Positions 15,215 to 23,835 of a stretch of DNA of 64,000 bases are shown here, piece by piece; positions within the stretch are counted from its first letter, which is position 1, and every line of letters begins with the position of its first letter. The notes under the pieces were generated by a model, which did not search any database, had not been told where the DNA came from, and saw only the letters and a program-made list of their open reading frames with translations. The stretch is from positions 1,302,001-1,366,000 of the forward strand of contig NZ_CP126740.1 of assembly GCF_030246925.1 (NCBI RefSeq), read 5' to 3'. A program made the translations under genes and the position numbers. The stretch comes from Microbacterium sp. zg-Y625. Its GTDB lineage: Bacteria > Actinomycetota > Actinomycetes > Actinomycetales > Microbacteriaceae.

Positions 15215-16624
15215 TCAGAACGGGGGTGGGTCTTCGGCGGCGGCCAGGGCGGTGAATTCGAGCACGCGTCTGGGGATGTCGAGGTGGATCCGGCCGGTTG
15301 GACTTGTCCATTCCAGGATGCCGTGAGGTTTCTGGATGACGTTCCACGCGCTGGCGTGCTTGAGGGTGTGGTGGCGGACGCAGAGGTTGGCGAGGTTGCA
15401 CACGTCGGTGGGTCCGCCTCGCGCGTGGTCGAGGGTGTGGTCGTGGTCGCAGTAGTAGACGGGCCTTCGACACCCGGGGAACCGGCAGTGCTCATCCCGC
15501 GCGTCGAGGTGCCTGCGTTGTGCCCGGTTGGGCCGGTAGGTGTCGACGTGTTGCACGGCCCCGGTGGTGGGTGAGGTGAACACCCGCTCCCACAGGTCGG
15601 CGGTCCCGGCCAGGTGCCGGGCGGTGTCGGGGTCGATGGGCCCGTATCCGATGAGTTCGGCCGGTGCGGTGCCGTCGCCGGTGAGAGTGGCGGCGGGGAT
15701 CACGATCTGCACGTGCGCGGTGATCGCCTGCCCGGCGGGGATGCTGCTCGAGGAGACGGGTGTGCTGGCGTGGCCGGTGAGCAGCAGGTCGGTGAGGATG
15801 TCGGCGCGGACCTGGTCGGTGGTGCGGGTATCGGTCACCCCGGGATCATTGTCGGCAGGTCGCTCGACCGCTGGGTGCGCCGGGGCGGTCGAGGCAGAGC
15901 CGGTGTCGTCTCCCGTCTCCGCGGTCGCACCGTCGCTGCCCGTCGGCTTCTCCGGCGCGGCGGCGCGCCGGGCGGCAATCACCTCGCGCGCGTGCTGGGT
16001 GAGCCGGTCGCGAATCGCGTACGCCAGCGCCGCCGGGAGCACCGCGGCGAGTTCCGCCATGCCGTCGTCGAGGTCTCGCACCCACACCCGCCGGCCGGCG
16101 GCGGCCTCGGCGTGGCGGTCGGCGAGGGGTACGGGGTGCAGTTTCTGCGCGATCATCGCGATGATCGGTTTCGCCCGCCCCGGCGTCTCCCGTTCGCAGA
16201 CGACCAGGGCGGCTTGCTCGAACCGGACTCGCGCGTCGGGGTCGGTGATGTGGGCACCGGCATCCTGAATGATCCGCACGTGCGCCGTGTCGACCGCCCC
16301 GGCCCGCAGCGCCGCGACGGTCGCGGCGAACCCGGTCACCAGCACGGTCGCGTCATGCAGGCGGTCCTGGATCACCCGGTCGGAGCGGCGCATCACCGCG
16401 GCGACCTCGGCGGCCATCTCCCGCAGCGGCATCTCCCGCTCCCGGCCCGCACTGGAGGGCACGCGGGCGGTCTGCTCCGCCGCGATCGCATCCGCCCGCG
16501 CCAGCAACCCCAGCTCCTCGGCCTGCAGCGCCGCGATCCGCGAGCGGGTGCGTTCCAACTCCCCCAGCACCGCCCCACGCGACCGCGTATCGCGTCTCGT
16601 GGCGGCTGCCGGTGAACTGCTCAT
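15215..16624 (-). CDS. DUF222 / HNH endonuclease domain protein (13E12 repeat family type)
   Basis: A 469-residue protein. An Ala/Arg-rich helical DUF222 region occupies about residues 20-330, and a C-terminal HNH nuclease motif begins at about 385. The HNH part contains CRFPGCRRPVYYCDHDH, then HARGGPTDVCNLANLC and RHHTLKH, so the metal-binding His and Asn residues are present. These proteins occur in many copies in actinobacterial genomes and often lie near mobile DNA, but their role is not established. The start MSSSPAAATRR at 16624 is preferred over an ATG ten codons upstream. No integrase or repeats flank it here. A perfect DnaA box lies 64 bp upstream. Confidence 0.85.
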   Translation of the reverse strand: MSSSPAAATRRDTRSRGAVLGELERTRSRIAALQAEELGLLARADAIAAEQTARVPSSAGREREMPLREMAAEVAAVMRRSDRVIQDRLHDATVLVTGFAATVAALRAGAVDTAHVRIIQDAGAHITDPDARVRFEQAALVVCERETPGRAKPIIAMIAQKLHPVPLADRHAEAAAGRRVWVRDLDDGMAELAAVLPAALAYAIRDRLTQHAREVIAARRAAAPEKPTGSDGATAETGDDTGSASTAPAHPAVERPADNDPGVTDTRTTDQVRADILTDLLLTGHASTPVSSSSIPAGQAITAHVQIVIPAATLTGDGTAPAELIGYGPIDPDTARHLAGTADLWERVFTSPTTGAVQHVDTYRPNRAQRRHLDARDEHCRFPGCRRPVYYCDHDHTLDHARGGPTDVCNLANLCVRHHTLKHASAWNVIQKPHGILEWTSPTGRIHLDIPRRVLEFTALAAAEDPPPF

Positions 16625-16687
16625 ACCCGCAATTCTGCCGAGGGCCACCGACATCGGCCGCGCCTAAATCCCAGGCCAATCGCTAAT

Positions 16688-16696
16688 TGTGGATAA
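16688..16696 (-). promoter_or_regulatory. Single perfect DnaA box (TTATCCACA)
   Basis: The minus strand reads TTATCCACA, the consensus DnaA-binding 9-mer, in the 159-bp space between the HNH gene and deoD. It is isolated, with no cluster, no A+T-rich unwinding zone and no dnaA or dnaN. It could therefore be a titration or regulatory site rather than an origin, or a chance match. Confidence 0.4.
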
Positions 16697-16783
16697 CTCT
16701 TGCCGGCATCCGCCTGTGGAGGAAACGGCGACGCCCCGAGCCCCGAGCCCGAAACCCCGAGCCCCGATCCGCCCCGCCAACCC

Positions 16784-17494
16784 TCAGCTCGTAGCCGCCC
16801 GCAGCGCGATGCGGATCATGTCCCCGAACGTCTGTTCACGCTCGTGGGCCGTCGTCTCCGCGCCGGTGACGAGATGGTCCGAGACGGTGCAGATGCTCAG
16901 CGCGCGCCGTCCGTAGTACGCGGCCAGGGTGTACAGGCCGCTCGTCTCCATCTCCACGCCGAGAACGCCGTGGCGCACCAGCGGCTCGGTCAGCTCCGCA
17001 CGTGTCGTGTAGAACTGGTCGCTCGAGAAGAGGGGTCCGACGTGCACGGCGGATGCCGGCGGCTCTGCCTCGCTCGCAGCGACGGCGGCCCGCAGCAGAC
17101 CGAAGTCCGCGACGGGGGCGTAGTCGAGTCCGTGGAAGCGCACCCGGTTGATCGCCGAATCGGTGCTGGCTCCGTTGGCGATGATGATGTCGCGCAGCGC
17201 GACCCGCTCGGTGAGCGCTCCGCACGACCCCACGCGCACGATCGTCTCCACGCCGTAGGACTCCATCAGCTCGTTGGCGTAGATCGCCATCGACGGCTGC
17301 CCCATCCCCGATCCCTGCACCGAGACGCGGTGCCCCTCCCACGTGCCGGTGAAGCCGAGCATCCCGCGCGTCTGCGAGTAGAGCTCGGCATCCTCCAGAA
17401 AGGTCTCGGCGATCCACTTCGCCCGCAGGGGGTCTCCGGGAAACAGCATGATGGGGGCGACCTGGCCGGGTTCGGCCGCGATGTGGGTACTCAT
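16784..17494 (-). CDS. deoD: Purine-nucleoside phosphorylase, DeoD type
   Basis: A 236-residue cytoplasmic enzyme that splits purine ribo- and deoxyribonucleosides with phosphate to the base and (deoxy)ribose-1-phosphate. Family signatures include [19 protein letters not shown], the strand [13 protein letters not shown], the [14 protein letters not shown] motif (Glu-Met-Glu binds the ribose) and [10 protein letters not shown] with the catalytic Asp. Length is typical for the hexameric DeoD class. The ATG at 17494 begins [16 protein letters not shown] sits at -12 to -7, so the message may be leaderless. It has no operon partner. Confidence 0.93.
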   Translation of the reverse strand: MSTHIAAEPGQVAPIMLFPGDPLRAKWIAETFLEDAELYSQTRGMLGFTGTWEGHRVSVQGSGMGQPSMAIYANELMESYGVETIVRVGSCGALTERVALRDIIIANGASTDSAINRVRFHGLDYAPVADFGLLRAAVAASEAEPPASAVHVGPLFSSDQFYTTRAELTEPLVRHGVLGVEMETSGLYTLAAYYGRRALSICTVSDHLVTGAETTAHEREQTFGDMIRIALRAATS

Positions 17495-17500
17495 CCGCTC

Positions 17501-17506
17501 ACCGTA
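17501..17506 (-). promoter_or_regulatory. -10 element TACGGT for a leaderless deoD mRNA
   Basis: TACGGT at -12 to -7 from the deoD ATG. The GGTGAG that partly overlaps it is too close to the ATG to be a normal ribosome-binding site. Confidence 0.48.
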
Positions 17507-17597
17507 GCGAGTCGACCTGGACGCCCCGACAGAGCCGCGGATGCCACGCGAGCCCGTGCGCCGACCCGCAAGGACGTGTCGCGATCGCCCGGCCGGG

Positions 17598-17837
17598 TCA
17601 GGGCAGGTGGTCGGGGTCCAGCGGCGGCAGGCCGCGCGCGGCGGCTTCCCTGTCGTTCGCCGACCACACGTATGCCGCGACAGCGAACAGCGCTGCGGGG
17701 AAGACAGCGGCCACGACGAATACGGTGAGCCCCACCAGCGCGCCCTGGCTGTTGCCGATGCCGACGGCGGTAGTCCCCAGCCCTGTGAAGACAAGCACGA
17801 CGATGAACAGCAGGCGCCTGCGATGGTCCCGGTTCAT
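17598..17837 (-). CDS. Small two-helix membrane protein of unknown function
   Basis: A 79-residue protein with a basic start (MNRDHRRR), two hydrophobic helices ([20 protein letters not shown] and [20 protein letters not shown]) and a polar C-terminus. The start at 17837 is chosen because GAGGGG lies 6 nt upstream; an ATG two codons earlier and longer frames lack this. A TAGCGT hexamer 35 nt upstream (17872-17877) could be the promoter. No family is recognised, and no neighbouring gene shares its strand closely. Confidence 0.6.
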   Translation of the reverse strand: MNRDHRRRLLFIVVLVFTGLGTTAVGIGNSQGALVGLTVFVVAAVFPAALFAVAAYVWSANDREAAARGLPPLDPDHLP

Positions 17838-18049
17838 CGGCATCCCCTCGTCCACAGCCCCGACCGTCGCCACGCTACGCGGGTGCTGCGGTGTAGCGCG
17901 ACCCGTCCGGGGCCTTCGGACGAGATTGTGGTCCACGACAGCCCCCGATCCGCGGCCGACGCTGGACTTCACCCACCGGAGCGGGCACGATTCCCGGAGG
18001 GCCGGACTCACGCCGCCGTCGTCTCGTGAGCCGCCGACGAGGAGGATCG

Positions 18050-19153
18050 ATGTCGTCCAAGATCGTGGTTCTGGGAGCGACGGGATACACCGGGGCGCTC
18101 ATCGTCGAGGCGCTGGTGCGCCGCGGTGAGCAGCCACTGCTCGCAGGCCGCGATGCCGGGAAGCTGTCGGCGCTGTCGGCGCGGCATGCAGACCTCCCGA
18201 CGCAGACGGTGGATGCGACCGACGCCGCGGCCGTGCGCGCCCTGCTGGAACCGGGCGACGTGCTGATCACGACGGTCGGCCCCTTCGAGCGCCTCGGCTG
18301 GGCAGCCGCGGAGGCCGCCGTCGACGCCGGCGCGCACTACATCGACACCACCGGCGAGATCGGGTTCGTCCGTGAGCTGCAGCGCCGTCACCATGAGCGG
18401 GCGCGCGCCGCCGGCATCGCGATGCTGCCGGCGTTCGGCTACGACTACGTCCCGGGGATGCTGGCCGGCGCGCTGGCCCTGGAACGCGCCGGCGCCGCGG
18501 CGACCGCGGTGCGCATCGGGTACTTCGCGACCGGGTCGATGCGGGGCGGCATCAGCCGCGGCACGCGGGCCACGATGGCCGACGGCATGCTTCTCCCCAC
18601 GGTGGTGTGCCGCGACGGTCAACTGCAGGAGGTGCGCACCGGCAGCCGCACGCAGCCTTTCCAGGTGCGCGGCGACGAGCGCACCGGCATCCTCGTCTCA
18701 GGAACCGAGGCGCTGTTCCTCCCCGTGCACTACCCCGGGGTGCAGACGGTGGAGGATTACAACGGCTGGTTCTCGGGCATGGCGCGGGTCATGCCGGTGG
18801 CTTCGCGTGTGCTCGGTGCTGTCGCCGCCATTCCCGGAGGCCGCCCGCTGATCGAGCGCCTCGCCGCCGCGGACGACGACGCCTCCCCCGGGCCCGACGA
18901 GCAGGAGCGCGCGCGCACCCGCAGTCACGTCGTCGCGATCGCTGCGGACCAGAACGAGGCCACACTGGCCGAAGTGCACCTGGAGGGGCCGAGCGCCTAC
19001 AGTCTGACCGCGGAGCTCATGGCGAAGGCGGCGGAGTCGCTGCTGGACGGGCGCGTGAACGCCGCCGGGGTGGCCGGCCCCCTGCAGGCCTACGGCCTGT
19101 CCGGCCTCGAGAGCCTGTGCCGCGACGTGGGATTGGCGGAGATCGCGCGCTGA
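18050..19153 (+). CDS. Saccharopine dehydrogenase-like NAD(P)-binding protein (trans-acting enoyl reductase family)
   Basis: A 367-residue protein. The N-terminal Rossmann fold has KIVVLGATGYTGALIVEALV, and residues near 75-110 give DVLITTVGPFERLG followed by HYIDTTGEIGFVREL. This is the pattern of the saccharopine-dehydrogenase-like family that includes the M. tuberculosis trans-acting enoyl reductase. The C-terminal domain is variable. An AGGAGG ribosome-binding site 4 nt before the ATG fixes the start. There is no polyketide synthase in the window, so the mycobacterial lipid role should not be transferred. It is a stand-alone gene. Confidence 0.8.
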   Translation: MSSKIVVLGATGYTGALIVEALVRRGEQPLLAGRDAGKLSALSARHADLPTQTVDATDAAAVRALLEPGDVLITTVGPFERLGWAAAEAAVDAGAHYIDTTGEIGFVRELQRRHHERARAAGIAMLPAFGYDYVPGMLAGALALERAGAAATAVRIGYFATGSMRGGISRGTRATMADGMLLPTVVCRDGQLQEVRTGSRTQPFQVRGDERTGILVSGTEALFLPVHYPGVQTVEDYNGWFSGMARVMPVASRVLGAVAAIPGGRPLIERLAAADDDASPGPDEQERARTRSHVVAIAADQNEATLAEVHLEGPSAYSLTAELMAKAAESLLDGRVNAAGVAGPLQAYGLSGLESLCRDVGLAEIAR

Positions 19154-19235
19154 CGCAGTCCAGGTGGCGGTTGTCGTCACGCAGCGCGGCACCGACCCGC
19201 AACGCGTGACACCCGAAGGCACCGAGGGGCCGCGC

Positions 19236-19979
19236 CTACCCCCGCGGCGTCCACCCCGGCGGCAGCGGCTCGTCCGTCAGCGCGCGCTCGCGGTCCGCAG
19301 CGGCGGACCAGCCCTGTGCGGCATCCACCGCGTCGAACCCGCCGCGCGCCAGCCGCAGGCCGACGTCGTCGTGGTGCATGCGCGGCGCGCCACCCCGGCG
19401 CGTCGACGCGCGCACGCTCCAGGCGTCGTCGGCGAACCCGCCGCCGCGGAAGACCCGGTAGTCGCCGTAGCGGGCGGGGTCGAGCAGGTCCCAGCACCAC
19501 TCCCAGACGTTGCCGAGGGTGTCGAACAGTCCGTTGAGGTTCGGCAGCTTGCCGCCGACGTTCTGCGGCGTCGTGCAGCCGTCGGCCGCCGTCCACGCCA
19601 CCTCGGGAAGCGGCCCGTAGTGCGGCCCGGTGGAGCCGGCGCGGCAGGCGAACTCCCACTCCGCCTCGGTGGGCAGGCGGTAGCCGTCGCTGTCGACATG
19701 CCACGTCACTTCTTCGCCCTCGAACGTGTAGGCGGGGTCGAGTCCCTCCCACTCGGATGCCGCGTTGCACAGCCGAACGGCGCGCAACCAGCTCAGATCG
19801 GTCGCGGGCCGTCGGGGATGGGGCGCCTGTTCCCCCAGCAGTTCGGCGACCTGTTCGCGGGTGACGGGGTACACCCCGATCTCGAACGGCTCGAGCTTCA
19901 CCTTCCAGCGCCGCTCCCGCCGCGCGTCGTGGAGCATGACGGTGCCCCCGGCGATCCGTGCCATTTCGATGTCGCCCAC
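19236..19979 (-). CDS. SUMF1/FGE-fold protein without the catalytic cysteines
   Basis: A 247-residue protein with the formylglycine-generating-enzyme fold: the N-terminal ARIAGGTVML, YPVTREQVAELL, the block YRLPTEAEWEFACRAG, then NLNGLFDTLGNVWEWCWD and FRGGGFADD. In true FGE the strand after the RGGS motif carries two Cys residues that bind copper and oxidise the sulfatase Cys. Here that stretch reads RGGGFADDAWSVRASTR and has none. It is therefore unlikely to activate sulfatases, and none is encoded nearby. Related fold members serve in ergothioneine synthesis or ligand binding. The start is GTG at 19979, with TAGAGT at -12 to -7. Confidence 0.82.
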   Translation of the reverse strand: MGDIEMARIAGGTVMLHDARRERRWKVKLEPFEIGVYPVTREQVAELLGEQAPHPRRPATDLSWLRAVRLCNAASEWEGLDPAYTFEGEEVTWHVDSDGYRLPTEAEWEFACRAGSTGPHYGPLPEVAWTAADGCTTPQNVGGKLPNLNGLFDTLGNVWEWCWDLLDPARYGDYRVFRGGGFADDAWSVRASTRRGGAPRMHHDDVGLRLARGGFDAVDAAQGWSAAADRERALTDEPLPPGWTPRG

Positions 19980-19985
19980 AGGGGC

Positions 19986-19991
19986 ACTCTA
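19986..19991 (-). promoter_or_regulatory. -10 element TAGAGT for a leaderless FGE-fold gene mRNA
   Basis: TAGAGT at -12 to -7 from the GTG start. Only a C-rich stretch lies between them, so no ribosome-binding site is available. Confidence 0.48.
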
Positions 19992-20025
19992 GTGGCGGTC
20001 GCGCGGGGGCACCTTTGGGGTGGGG

Positions 20026-20286
20026 TCAGAGGACGTCGTCGCCAGAGGTGCTCGTCGAGCGGCGCGTGACGCGCTCGCCGCCGACGGGGTCGACCGCCGT
20101 GCGCGACACGGTCTCGGTCGAGCGGCGACGCGCGAGCAGCACGATGCCGATGAGCAAGACCAGCGCCCCGGCGCCCATCAAGATGTAGCCGATCATGTCG
20201 AGGTTGACGAAGTCGATCTCGACGTTGACGGCGAAGACGAGGATCGCTCCGATGGCGAAGAGCGCGATTCCGGCTCCGATGCTCAT
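20026..20286 (-). CDS. DUF6458-like small membrane protein
   Basis: An 86-residue protein with two membrane helices (SIGAGIALFAIGAILVFAV and MIGYILMGAGALVLLIGIVL) joined by the short loop NVEIDFVNLDM, and a basic polar tail with Arg and Ser/Thr. This pattern is common in Microbacteriaceae and other actinobacteria under DUF6458. Function is unknown. A strong AAAGGA ribosome-binding site lies 7 nt before the ATG. The gene is divergent from the RibD-like gene and downstream of no operon partner. Confidence 0.75.
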   Translation of the reverse strand: MSIGAGIALFAIGAILVFAVNVEIDFVNLDMIGYILMGAGALVLLIGIVLLARRRSTETVSRTAVDPVGGERVTRRSTSTSGDDVL

Positions 20287-20406
20287 GGCAGTTCCTTTCG
20301 GGTCAGGTGACTTCCGAATACTGGCCGAGGCGCTGCGGGAGCAAGGACTACTTGACACCGGCACCGGTGATGTGCCCTGCCGGGCCCGAGCGCTAGCGTT
20401 GCGCTC

Positions 20407-20967
20407 ATGGCACGCGTGATCTTCTACACGGCGACGACCCTCGACGGGTACCTGGCGGACGAGTCGGATTCACTCGACTGGCTCTTCGCCGTGCCCGGCG
20501 GCGAGGGTGGGGATGCCGACTTCCACGGGTTCCTCGACGGCATCGGCGTGCTCGTTCAGGGCTCCGCGACCTACGAATGGGTGCTGCGGCACGAAGGCCT
20601 GCTGGACCACCCCGAGCGCTGGCCGACGTTCTACGGGCCGCGCCCGACATGGGTGTTCACCTCGCGCACCCTCCCCGATGTGCCCGGCGCCGATATCCGG
20701 TTCGCGTCCGGCCCGGTGTCCGCGGCCTGGCCACAGATCCGGGATGCGGCAGGCGACCTCGACGTCTGGGTCGTGGGCGGTGGAGATCTCGCCGGCCAGT
20801 TCGCCGACGCCGGACTGCTCGACGAGATCCGGGTGTCGGTCGCCCCGGCGACGCTGGGTGCCGGCAAGCCGCTCCTCCCCCGCCGCCTGGGCGCGGACCG
20901 GCTGACGCTGACCGACGTGCGCCGCAGCGGCCAGTTCGCCGAGCTGACCTACGCCGTGCGGGCGTGA
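20407..20967 (+). CDS. Dihydrofolate reductase-like protein (RibD C-terminal domain family)
   Basis: A 186-residue single-domain protein. The start MARVIFYTATTLDGYLAD and the later VWVVGGGDLAGQF are hallmarks of the RibD C-terminal/DHFR-like family, which binds NADPH and reduces pterin- or riboflavin-precursor-like rings. The folate enzyme's full active site is not evident, and the true substrate is not known. TAGCGT lies at -13 to -8, suggesting a nearly leaderless transcript. Its end overlaps the end of the convergent SGNH hydrolase gene by 19 bp. Confidence 0.85.
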   Translation: MARVIFYTATTLDGYLADESDSLDWLFAVPGGEGGDADFHGFLDGIGVLVQGSATYEWVLRHEGLLDHPERWPTFYGPRPTWVFTSRTLPDVPGADIRFASGPVSAAWPQIRDAAGDLDVWVVGGGDLAGQFADAGLLDEIRVSVAPATLGAGKPLLPRRLGADRLTLTDVRRSGQFAELTYAVRA

Positions 20968-21719
20968 CCGGGGTCGATCGTCTCCCAGACGGCGTGCTTG
21001 GGCTGGCGTCCATCACCGGACGAGGTACCCGTGAGCCGGCGCCGCACCCAGGGACCCACGTGCGCGCGGTAATACGCCGCCCCGCTCAGGCCGGGCGCCG
21101 CAAGATCCGGCAGCGACCACCAGCCCTCGGGAACGGCGAGGCCGAGCGCCTCCAGCACGCGGGCGGCCACCCGGTGGTGACCGCGGCTGTTCATGTGCAG
21201 CCGGTCCTCTGACCAGTACGGCGGGGTCGACAGCTCCCGGTCGGGCCAGTTGAGCGCCCGGATGATGTCGGGCCGGTCCGCCACGCGCTGCACGACGGCC
21301 GCGGACAGCAGGTCGCCTCGGCGCTGGATCACGCGGCTGAGGGGAAGCTGACCCGACGGGTTCGCCCCCGACAGCAGGATGAGCTGCACGCCCTCCTCAT
21401 CGCAGCGGCGGATCACGTGCGAGAAGGTGTCCACGACCCGGGAGACCGACGCCCGAGGCCGCAGGATGTCGTTGCCGCCGCCGTTGAACGACAGGTGCGT
21501 CGGCTTCAACGCGAGCGCCGGCTCCAGCTGCTCGGCCACGATCGGGTCGATCAGCTTGCCGCGGATGGCGAGGTTCGCGTATTCGACCGGCTCGCCCACG
21601 GCATCCGCCCAGCCCTGCGCGACGAGATCCGCCCACCCCCGCACCCGGCCGTCGGGCAGGTCGTCGCCCACCCCTTCGGTGAACGAATCGCCGATTGCGA
21701 CGTAGCGTACGGATGCCAT
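20949..21719 (-). CDS. SGNH/GDSL family hydrolase
   Basis: A 256-residue esterase/lipase-type enzyme with all SGNH blocks: the nucleophile Ser in VAIGDSFTEGVGDD near residue 11, the oxyanion Gly/Asn in SFNGGGNDIL, and the catalytic Asp/His in DRLHMNSRGHHRVA. There is no signal peptide, so it is probably cytoplasmic. Actinobacterial relatives of this size are usually annotated only as SGNH hydrolases. The ATG start has TAGGCT at -12 to -7. The MFS transporter gene lies just upstream on the same strand (24 bp gap), but the leaderless promoter suggests it can be expressed alone. Confidence 0.88.
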   Translation of the reverse strand: MASVRYVAIGDSFTEGVGDDLPDGRVRGWADLVAQGWADAVGEPVEYANLAIRGKLIDPIVAEQLEPALALKPTHLSFNGGGNDILRPRASVSRVVDTFSHVIRRCDEEGVQLILLSGANPSGQLPLSRVIQRRGDLLSAAVVQRVADRPDIIRALNWPDRELSTPPYWSEDRLHMNSRGHHRVAARVLEALGLAVPEGWWSLPDLAAPGLSGAAYYRAHVGPWVRRRLTGTSSGDGRQPKHAVWETIDPGHARTA

Positions 21720-21725
21720 CGGTTC

Positions 21726-21731
21726 AGCCTA
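21726..21731 (-). promoter_or_regulatory. -10 element TAGGCT for a leaderless SGNH hydrolase mRNA
   Basis: TAGGCT at -12 to -7 from the ATG. The hexamer lies in the 24-bp gap after the MFS gene, next to its stop codon. Confidence 0.5.
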
Positions 21732-21743
21732 CGCGCCGGAACC

Positions 21744-23114
21744 TCACCGGTCGTCGAGGGCGAGTCCGCGTCTGTCCGCGAGTCCCCACGCCGCGGCGGC
21801 GGCGACGACGAAGAAGGCCGCGAACACGATGAAGAGCACCGGCGCTCCGCCGACAGCCAGCAGCGGCGGCACGGTGAGCGGCGCGATGATCGATGCGATG
21901 CGGCCGACGCCCGCTGCCCAGCCGGACCCCGTCGCGCGCAGCGATGTGGGATACATCTCCGGCGTGACGGCGTAGAGCGCGCCCCACGCCCCCAGGTTGA
22001 AGAACGACAGCGCCATGCCGGTGGCGATGATCGCGCCCTCGCCGGTGGCGGTGCCGAACAGCACCGCCGAGACGGCCGACCCCACGAGGAACACCGACAG
22101 CGTCAGGCGTCGCCCCCACACCTCGATGAGCCACGCCGCGACGGCATAGCCGGGCAGCTGGGCGAGGGTGATCAGCAGGGTGAAGCCGAAGGATCGCACG
22201 AGGTCGTAGCCCTGGGCGACGAGGATGGTCGGAATCCAGATGAACGCGCCGTAGTAGGAGAAGTTGACGCAGAACCACACCGCCCACAGGCTCGCGGTGC
22301 GCAGGCGGAATTCCGGCGCCCACAGCCTTGCCAGACGGTCGCGGGTGCGCACGGCCGCCGGCGCCGGGACCGAGCCGCCGTCGACGGCGCGACGGGCCGC
22401 GGCCGGCGACGAGCCGGGGCGGGAGCCTGCGGCATCCTCGAACGTGCGGATGACCGCGTCGGCCTCGGCGGTCCTCCCCCGCCGCTCGAGCCAGCGGGGC
22501 GATTCCGGCAGCCGCCACCGCACGATGAGGGCGTAGACGGCGGGGATGGCGCCGAACAGGAACGCCCAGCGCCAGCCGTCGTCCGATCCGGGGATCACGA
22601 AGTACCCGATGAGGGCCGCGGCGGTCCACCCGACGGCCCAGAACGCCTCGAGGATCACGATCAGCCGGCCGCGGATGCGGGCGGGGGCGAACTCGCTGAC
22701 ATAGGTGCTCGCCACCGGCAGCTCGGCGCCGAGGCCGAGGCCGACGAAGAACCGCAGCACCAGCAGCACCGCCAGGCCACCGACGAGGGCGCTGGCACCG
22801 GTGGCGATGCCGTAGACCAGCAGCGTGAGGGCGAACACCTGCCGGCGCCCGAACCGGTCGGCCAGCAGCCCGCCGAGGCTCGCCCCGATGGCCATGCCCA
22901 CGAACCCGATCGACGCGATCCAGGCCGTCTCGCCCGGCTCCAGCGACCATTGCACCGCCAGCGCCGCGATGATGAACGAGATGAGCCCGACGTCCATCGC
23001 GTCCAGCGCCCAGCCGATGCCGGAGCCGGTGAGCACGCGCAGGTGCCTGCGCGTGAACGGCAGCGCGTCGAGTCGCTCCGACGCTGTTGCGGATGTGGTG
23101 GACGCGTCGGTCAT
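21744..23114 (-). CDS. MFS transporter, sugar-porter / metabolite:H+ symporter type
   Basis: A 456-residue protein with twelve hydrophobic helices and a long central cytoplasmic loop. The family motifs are LADRFGRRQVFAL between helices 2 and 3, PESPRWLERRG after helix 6, and the start RRHLRVLTGSGIGWALDAMD with the acidic residue of helix 1 typical of the metabolite:H+ symporter (SV2/AAHS-like) group. Aromatic acids or sugars are likely substrate classes, but nothing nearby decides. The ATG at 23114 begins MTDASTTSATASERL. TACGAT occupies -12 to -7. Confidence 0.87.
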   Translation of the reverse strand: MTDASTTSATASERLDALPFTRRHLRVLTGSGIGWALDAMDVGLISFIIAALAVQWSLEPGETAWIASIGFVGMAIGASLGGLLADRFGRRQVFALTLLVYGIATGASALVGGLAVLLVLRFFVGLGLGAELPVASTYVSEFAPARIRGRLIVILEAFWAVGWTAAALIGYFVIPGSDDGWRWAFLFGAIPAVYALIVRWRLPESPRWLERRGRTAEADAVIRTFEDAAGSRPGSSPAAARRAVDGGSVPAPAAVRTRDRLARLWAPEFRLRTASLWAVWFCVNFSYYGAFIWIPTILVAQGYDLVRSFGFTLLITLAQLPGYAVAAWLIEVWGRRLTLSVFLVGSAVSAVLFGTATGEGAIIATGMALSFFNLGAWGALYAVTPEMYPTSLRATGSGWAAGVGRIASIIAPLTVPPLLAVGGAPVLFIVFAAFFVVAAAAAWGLADRRGLALDDR

Positions 23115-23120
23115 ACCGTC

Positions 23121-23126
23121 ATCGTA
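23121..23126 (-). promoter_or_regulatory. -10 element TACGAT for a leaderless MFS mRNA
   Basis: TACGAT at -12 to -7 from the MFS ATG. It lies only 65 bp from the matching element of the divergent phosphoribosyltransferase gene. Confidence 0.5.
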
Positions 23127-23190
23127 CGGATGCCGCAGGGGCCCAAGGCGCGTATGACGCGACGGTGTTCCCGCACCGGCGCCGCGGGCG

Positions 23191-23196
23191 TACGGT
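23191..23196 (+). promoter_or_regulatory. -10 element TACGGT for a leaderless phosphoribosyltransferase mRNA
   Basis: TACGGT at -12 to -7 from the GTG start. Together with the element at 23121-23126 it makes a compact divergent promoter pair. Confidence 0.48.
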
Positions 23197-23202
23197 GAGC
23201 GC

Positions 23203-23835
23203 GTGGCCGAGTATGCCGACCGGGCGGCGGCCGGCGCCGCCCTGGTGCCGAGCCTCGCCGCATGGCGGGGGTCCGACGCGATCGTCGTCGGCATCCCCCG
23301 CGGCGGCGTCGTGGTCGCCGCGGCCGTCGCCCGCGGGCTCGGGCTGCGGCTGACCGCGGTGGCGGTGCGCAAGCTCGGCATCCCGTCGCAGCCCGAGGTC
23401 GCCGCAGGAGCGATCGCCGCCGATGCCAGGGTCATCAACGCCGACGCGGTCCGCGCCGGCGGGGTGACCCCCGGCCAGCTGGCCGACGTGGAGCGTGTCG
23501 AGGCGGCGGAGCTGCAGCGGCGTACGGCGCGCTACGGCGCGGACGGGGACGTCGCCGGACGCACCGTCATCGTCGTGGACGACGGCGTCGCCACCGGCGC
23601 GACGGCACTGGCAGCCTGCCGCGCGCTGCGCGCCCGGGGCGCTGCCCACATCGTGCTGGCGGTGCCTGTGGCTCCGGCACGGTGGCGGCCACCGACGGAT
23701 GCCGTCGACGAGTGGGTGTGTCCGTCGCAGCCGCGCGACTTCTGGGCGGTGGGTCAGTACTACGACGACTTCGCACAGACCGGTGACGCGGAGGTCGTGG
23801 CACTGCTGCACGACCCCCGCGCCGGCGGTGACTGA
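23203..23835 (+). CDS. Phosphoribosyltransferase domain protein
   Basis: A 210-residue type-I phosphoribosyltransferase fold. The PRPP-binding loop reads VIVVDDGVATGATALAACRA, the N-terminal part has AIVVGIPRGGVVVAAAVARG, and TAVAVRKLGIPSQPEVAAGA matches the stand-alone PRT family often annotated as erythromycin-esterase-linked or hypothetical PRTases. The base substrate is unknown. The GTG start is chosen because the preceding sequence is noncoding and a -10 element lies at the leaderless position. It converges on the DUF885 gene, with a small hairpin after its stop. Confidence 0.85.
   Translation: MAEYADRAAAGAALVPSLAAWRGSDAIVVGIPRGGVVVAAAVARGLGLRLTAVAVRKLGIPSQPEVAAGAIAADARVINADAVRAGGVTPGQLADVERVEAAELQRRTARYGADGDVAGRTVIVVDDGVATGATALAACRALRARGAAHIVLAVPVAPARWRPPTDAVDEWVCPSQPRDFWAVGQYYDDFAQTGDAEVVALLHDPRAGGD

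Noticed and set aside
15215..16624. An insertion sequence or intein-related mobile element at the HNH gene.
   Set aside because: No terminal inverted repeats, target duplication, transposase or splicing motifs are visible. DUF222/HNH genes are common stand-alone genes in actinobacteria.
16688..16696. Chromosomal or plasmid replication origin.
   Set aside because: Only one DnaA box is seen, with no A+T-rich region and no dnaA, dnaN or rep gene.
19236..19979. Formylglycine-generating sulfatase activator.
   Set aside because: Both cysteines required for catalysis are absent from the expected strand, and no sulfatase gene is nearby.
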